Source: Kitasatospora cheerisanensis KCTC 2395
GTDB taxonomy: Bacteria > Actinomycetota > Actinomycetes > Streptomycetales > Streptomycetaceae
Assembly (NCBI RefSeq): GCF_000696185.1
Contig: NZ_KK853997.1
Coordinates: forward strand, 7,643,220 to 7,707,219
Direction: 5' to 3'
Length of the DNA stretch: 64,000 bases
Part shown: one piece after another, positions 61,297 to 64,000 of the stretch
Layout: every line of letters begins with the position of its first letter
Position numbering within the stretch: position 1 is the first letter of the stretch
The notes under the pieces: model-generated
What the model was told of the DNA's origin: nothing
The model's input: only the letters and a program-made list of their open reading frames with translations
Database searches by the model: none
Translations under genes and position numbers: made by a program

Positions 61297-64000
61297 GTGA
61301 GGACGAACGGCGAAGTGCCCGGGTTCGTCGGGCGGCGGCGGGAACTGGCGCGGCTGGTCGCAGCCCTGCGGGCGGCGCCTTCGGTGGTACTGGTGGAGGG
61401 AGAGGCGGGCGTCGGCAAGTCCGCGCTGGTGCGGCAGGCGCTGGCGCAGGCCGCGGTGGCGCCGGAGCGGGTGCTGACCGGGCACTGCCAGCCGCTCGCG
61501 GATCCGACGCCGTACGGGCCGGTACTCGACGCGTTGCGGTGCGGCGGTGCGTTGCTCGCAGAGGGGACGGAGCCGAGGGAGCTGCCGCCGAGTACGGGCG
61601 CGCTTCGGCCGTGGCTGCCCGACTTGGGTGCCTGGCTGCCGGAGGCGCTCGGGGGTGGCGAGGAGCGGTACCGGCTGGTGCAGGGCGTGCGGGCACTGCT
61701 CGGCGTGCTGGGCGGGGTGGTGCTGCTGATCGAGGACGCACAGTGGGCGGACCGGTCCAGTCGGGACCTGTTGCTGCTGCTGGCCAGGGATCCGCTGCCG
61801 GGCGTGTCGCTGGTGGTGACCTACCGTGCGGAGGAGACGGAGTCCGGCGCGCCGGTGCTGGGCGTGGCCTACCGCTGTCCGCCGGGGGTGAGCGGTGGGC
61901 TGGTTCAGGTCGGGCCGCTGGACGAGGCGGAGATACGGGAGTTCACCGGTCGGGGGTGCGGTGCGGGGCTGGCGCCCGAGGCGGTGTCCGAGTTGGCGGC
62001 CGTGCTGGGTGAACGGTCGGGTGGTCTTCCGGCGGTACTGGCGGAGGACCTGGCGGGCTGGCGGGACAGCGGTCCGCACCCGGACCCGGTGGGGGCACTG
62101 ACTGCCGCCGAGTTGCCGCGCGGCCTGCGGGACGCGGTTGCCGAGCGGCTGGCTGCGCTCGGACCGGACGCGCTCGCGGTCGTGGAGACGGTGGCGGTGC
62201 TGGCGGAGCCGTCCGGTGAGGAGGTGATCGCCGAGGTCGCGCAGCTGTCGGCCGAACGGGTGGCCCTCGCGTTGGTGGAGGCGCTGCGGGCAGGGGTGCT
62301 GACGGAGCCCACTGCGGCCAGGTACGCGTTCCGTCGGGAGTCGGCCCGGCAGGTGGCGTACCGGCGGATCCCGGGGCCGGCGCGCGCCGCGATGCACCGG
62401 CGAGCCATCGCCGTGCTGCGAGGCCGAGAGCCACAGCCACTCGCCCGGATCGCCGCACACACCCGGGCCCTCGGCGACCGGGAGAGCTGGCAGCAGCTGG
62501 CCGAAGCGGCAGCAGGGCAGGCGGCGGAACAGGGTGACCCGGCGGCGGCCGGTCCGCTGCTGCGCGAACTGCTCGCCGAGACCGACCTGGCCCCCGACCG
62601 GCGGGTGCGCGCCGCCCGGGCCCTGTCGGCGGTCGCCGCGAACGCCGCCGACGACACCGCCGGTACGGCCGTGCTGGCGAGCATCATCGCGGACCCGCGC
62701 CTGCCGGTCGCCGACCGCGGCGAGATCCGGCTGACGCTCGGCTTGCGCGTGGCCGTCCAGGGCGGCGACCGGGCCGGGTTCGCGCAGATCGAACGGGCCG
62801 CGGACGAGCTCGCCGAGCGTCCCGCCCGGGCCGCGCGGGCACTGGTGGCGCTGGCGATGAACGAACGCGACGGTGCCGGCGCCGCCGCGCGCGAACGCAT
62901 GGCGAAAGCCGCAGCCGCCCTGGAGATCGAACCGGACGAGGAGGTCACCGCCGCCTACCGGGCCACCCTGCTGACCTTCCAAGCACGCGACGGAGACCCC
63001 GAACTCTGGCCCGAGCTGGACCGGTTGCCCCGGGACGCCACCAACCCCGAGGTCGTCCGGCAGACCACCCGCGCCCTGTACAACGTCGGCGACATCGCCC
63101 TCGACACCGGCCACGACCAGCGCGCCGGCCGACTGCTCGCCGAGAGTCGGGCGCTGGCCCGGCAGGCCGCCATCGCCTACCTGGAGTGCTACAGCCGGAT
63201 CGCCCTGCTGCGCCTGGACGGGCTGGCCGGACGTTGGCAGGGGCTCGAGGAACGGTTCGCCGCCCTGGGCACCGAGTTCCCGGACGTGGCGATGGCCAGT
63301 GCGGAACGGGCCATGCTGCTGGGCAGGTTGGCCGCCGCGAGGGGACGGCTGGCGGTGGCCCGGACGGAGTTCGCGAGTGCGGCCAGGTACGGCGAGCGGG
63401 AATCCCAGGTCACGGCCGCGATACGGTCCGCCGCCGGCCTCGGCTCACTCGAACTCGCCGAGCACGGCGGCGAGGCGGCCGCCGCAGTGGTCAGGCCGGC
63501 GCTGGCGACACTGCGTCAGGCCGGGGCGTGGGCGCGGAGTGCGGAGCTGCTCCCGGTGGCGGTCGAGACTGCGCGGGCGGTCGGCGACATCGACGCTGCG
63601 CGACACCTGATCGAGGAGGCGGCCGAGGCGCTCGGTGGAGTCGACGCACCGGCCGCGCACGCCGGGCTCGAAATGGCGCGTGGCTATCTGCTGGACGGGG
63701 TGGACGGCCGCGGCGCGGGCGAGGCGTTCGAACGGTCGCGGGATGCGTGGCGGGCGATCGGGCGTCCGTACGAATCGGCCCGTGCAGAGGAGTGGTTGGC
63801 CCGGACGCTCGCCGAGACCGATGCGCAGGGCGCGGCCGAGCGGTTGGCCTCGGCCGAGGCCACGTTCAGCACGCTCGGAGCCACGTCCGACGCGGCGCGC
63901 TGCCAGCACGTCCGGCGGGACCTCGGCTTGGGTCGCGCGGCGTCGCCCGGGCGGCGGGGATACGGCGAGGCGCTGTCGCCGCGGGAGCGGCAGGTGGCGG
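61297..64000 (+). CDS. Large ATP-binding LuxR-family (LAL) regulator, partial at right edge
   Basis: At least 901 residues in one unbroken frame from a GTG at 61297 behind GGAGGAGG. The N-terminal AAA module has Walker A VLVEGEAGVGKSALV (about 30-44), Walker B VVLLIEDAQWADRSSRDLL (about 140) and a sensor arginine region. A long helical TPR-like middle follows. At the edge the LuxR HTH begins: GYGEALSPRERQVA. LAL regulators bind DNA by the C-terminal HTH and are activated by ATP and ligand, often driving a neighbouring metabolic or antibiotic cluster. No likely target is visible in the window, so its targets may lie to the right. Confidence 0.88.
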   Translation, partial: MRTNGEVPGFVGRRRELARLVAALRAAPSVVLVEGEAGVGKSALVRQALAQAAVAPERVLTGHCQPLADPTPYGPVLDALRCGGALLAEGTEPRELPPSTGALRPWLPDLGAWLPEALGGGEERYRLVQGVRALLGVLGGVVLLIEDAQWADRSSRDLLLLLARDPLPGVSLVVTYRAEETESGAPVLGVAYRCPPGVSGGLVQVGPLDEAEIREFTGRGCGAGLAPEAVSELAAVLGERSGGLPAVLAEDLAGWRDSGPHPDPVGALTAAELPRGLRDAVAERLAALGPDALAVVETVAVLAEPSGEEVIAEVAQLSAERVALALVEALRAGVLTEPTAARYAFRRESARQVAYRRIPGPARAAMHRRAIAVLRGREPQPLARIAAHTRALGDRESWQQLAEAAAGQAAEQGDPAAAGPLLRELLAETDLAPDRRVRAARALSAVAANAADDTAGTAVLASIIADPRLPVADRGEIRLTLGLRVAVQGGDRAGFAQIERAADELAERPARAARALVALAMNERDGAGAAARERMAKAAAALEIEPDEEVTAAYRATLLTFQARDGDPELWPELDRLPRDATNPEVVRQTTRALYNVGDIALDTGHDQRAGRLLAESRALARQAAIAYLECYSRIALLRLDGLAGRWQGLEERFAALGTEFPDVAMASAERAMLLGRLAAARGRLAVARTEFASAARYGERESQVTAAIRSAAGLGSLELAEHGGEAAAAVVRPALATLRQAGAWARSAELLPVAVETARAVGDIDAARHLIEEAAEALGGVDAPAAHAGLEMARGYLLDGVDGRGAGEAFERSRDAWRAIGRPYESARAEEWLARTLAETDAQGAAERLASAEATFSTLGATSDAARCQHVRRDLGLGRAASPGRRGYGEALSPRERQVA

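Noticed and set aside
60778..63114. Minus-strand open frame of 778 codons
   Set aside because: Antisense to the LuxR-type regulator, with Arg/Pro/Ala-rich composition.
1..64000. CRISPR arrays, tRNA genes or insertion sequences
   Set aside because: No regularly spaced repeats of CRISPR type, no cloverleaf sequence and no transposase were found on either strand by eye; a covariance-model search would be needed to exclude small RNAs.

Overview
The window is very GC-rich, with GTG/ATG starts behind GGAGG-type ribosome sites and gene families typical of Streptomycetaceae: a whiE-type spore pigment cluster, a SepF-like protein, a PAS/GAF/SpoIIE phosphatase with HATPase domain, DUF5709 and ROK/MFS pairs. 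It is a chromosomal piece from a Streptomyces or Kitasatospora-like actinomycete. I see no tRNA, rRNA, CRISPR array, transposase or phage gene.

Layout. 1-1231: end of a LysR regulator overlapping a cytoplasmic penicillin-recognising serine protein, a pairing that recalls BlaA/BlaB of Streptomyces cacaoi. 1250-2835: GrpB-like protein, GNAT acetyltransferase, GcvH. 2928-4753: leftward FAD oxidoreductase plus NTF2-like protein, divergent from a catabolic operon at 5013-14982 (AtuA-like protein, acyl-CoA carboxylase beta and alpha subunits, acyl-CoA dehydrogenase, inositol-monophosphatase-like protein, acyl-CoA ligase, TetR). 15103-19746: multidomain phosphatase, small secreted protein, MFS exporter. 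19948-20488: imperfect repeats abutting a truncated ECF sigma gene.

20542-32463 is the centrepiece: a complete whiE-like aromatic polyketide (spore pigment) cluster in the classical order (divergent ORFVIII hydroxylase; ORFI, II, KS-alpha, CLF, ACP, cyclase, cyclase). It is followed directly by a bacterial-type acetyl-CoA carboxylase set (AccD-AccA fusion, AccB, AccC) and, convergently, an O-methyltransferase. The natural reading is that the carboxylase supplies malonyl-CoA locally to the minimal PKS, after which the cyclases, hydroxylase and perhaps the methyltransferase finish the pigment.

32509-64000 is mixed housekeeping and accessory sequence: secreted beta-helix protein, lipoprotein, alpha/beta-hydrolase, TetR-MFS pair with a palindromic operator, SepF-like protein, DinB-like protein, DUF2568 protein, TVP38 protein, endonuclease IV, methyltransferase, a divergent MFS/ROK pair with a perfect RokL6-type operator, TOBE protein, glycerophosphodiesterase, AI-2E-family permease, hydrolase, spermidine-synthase-like protein, acetyltransferases, CopZ-like chaperone, MATE transporter with a CPT-type kinase, nitrilase-family amidase, DUF5709 protein, and a large LuxR-type ATPase regulator running off the right edge.

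A caution for every user: at least seven otherwise well-conserved genes (near 320, 8746, 14378, 28500, 29660, 36283 and 41260) are each broken by a single shift of frame, mostly in or beside short G/C runs and mostly equivalent to one missing base. This pattern looks more like consensus error than seven independent pseudogenes, so those proteins should be read as joined across the shift.
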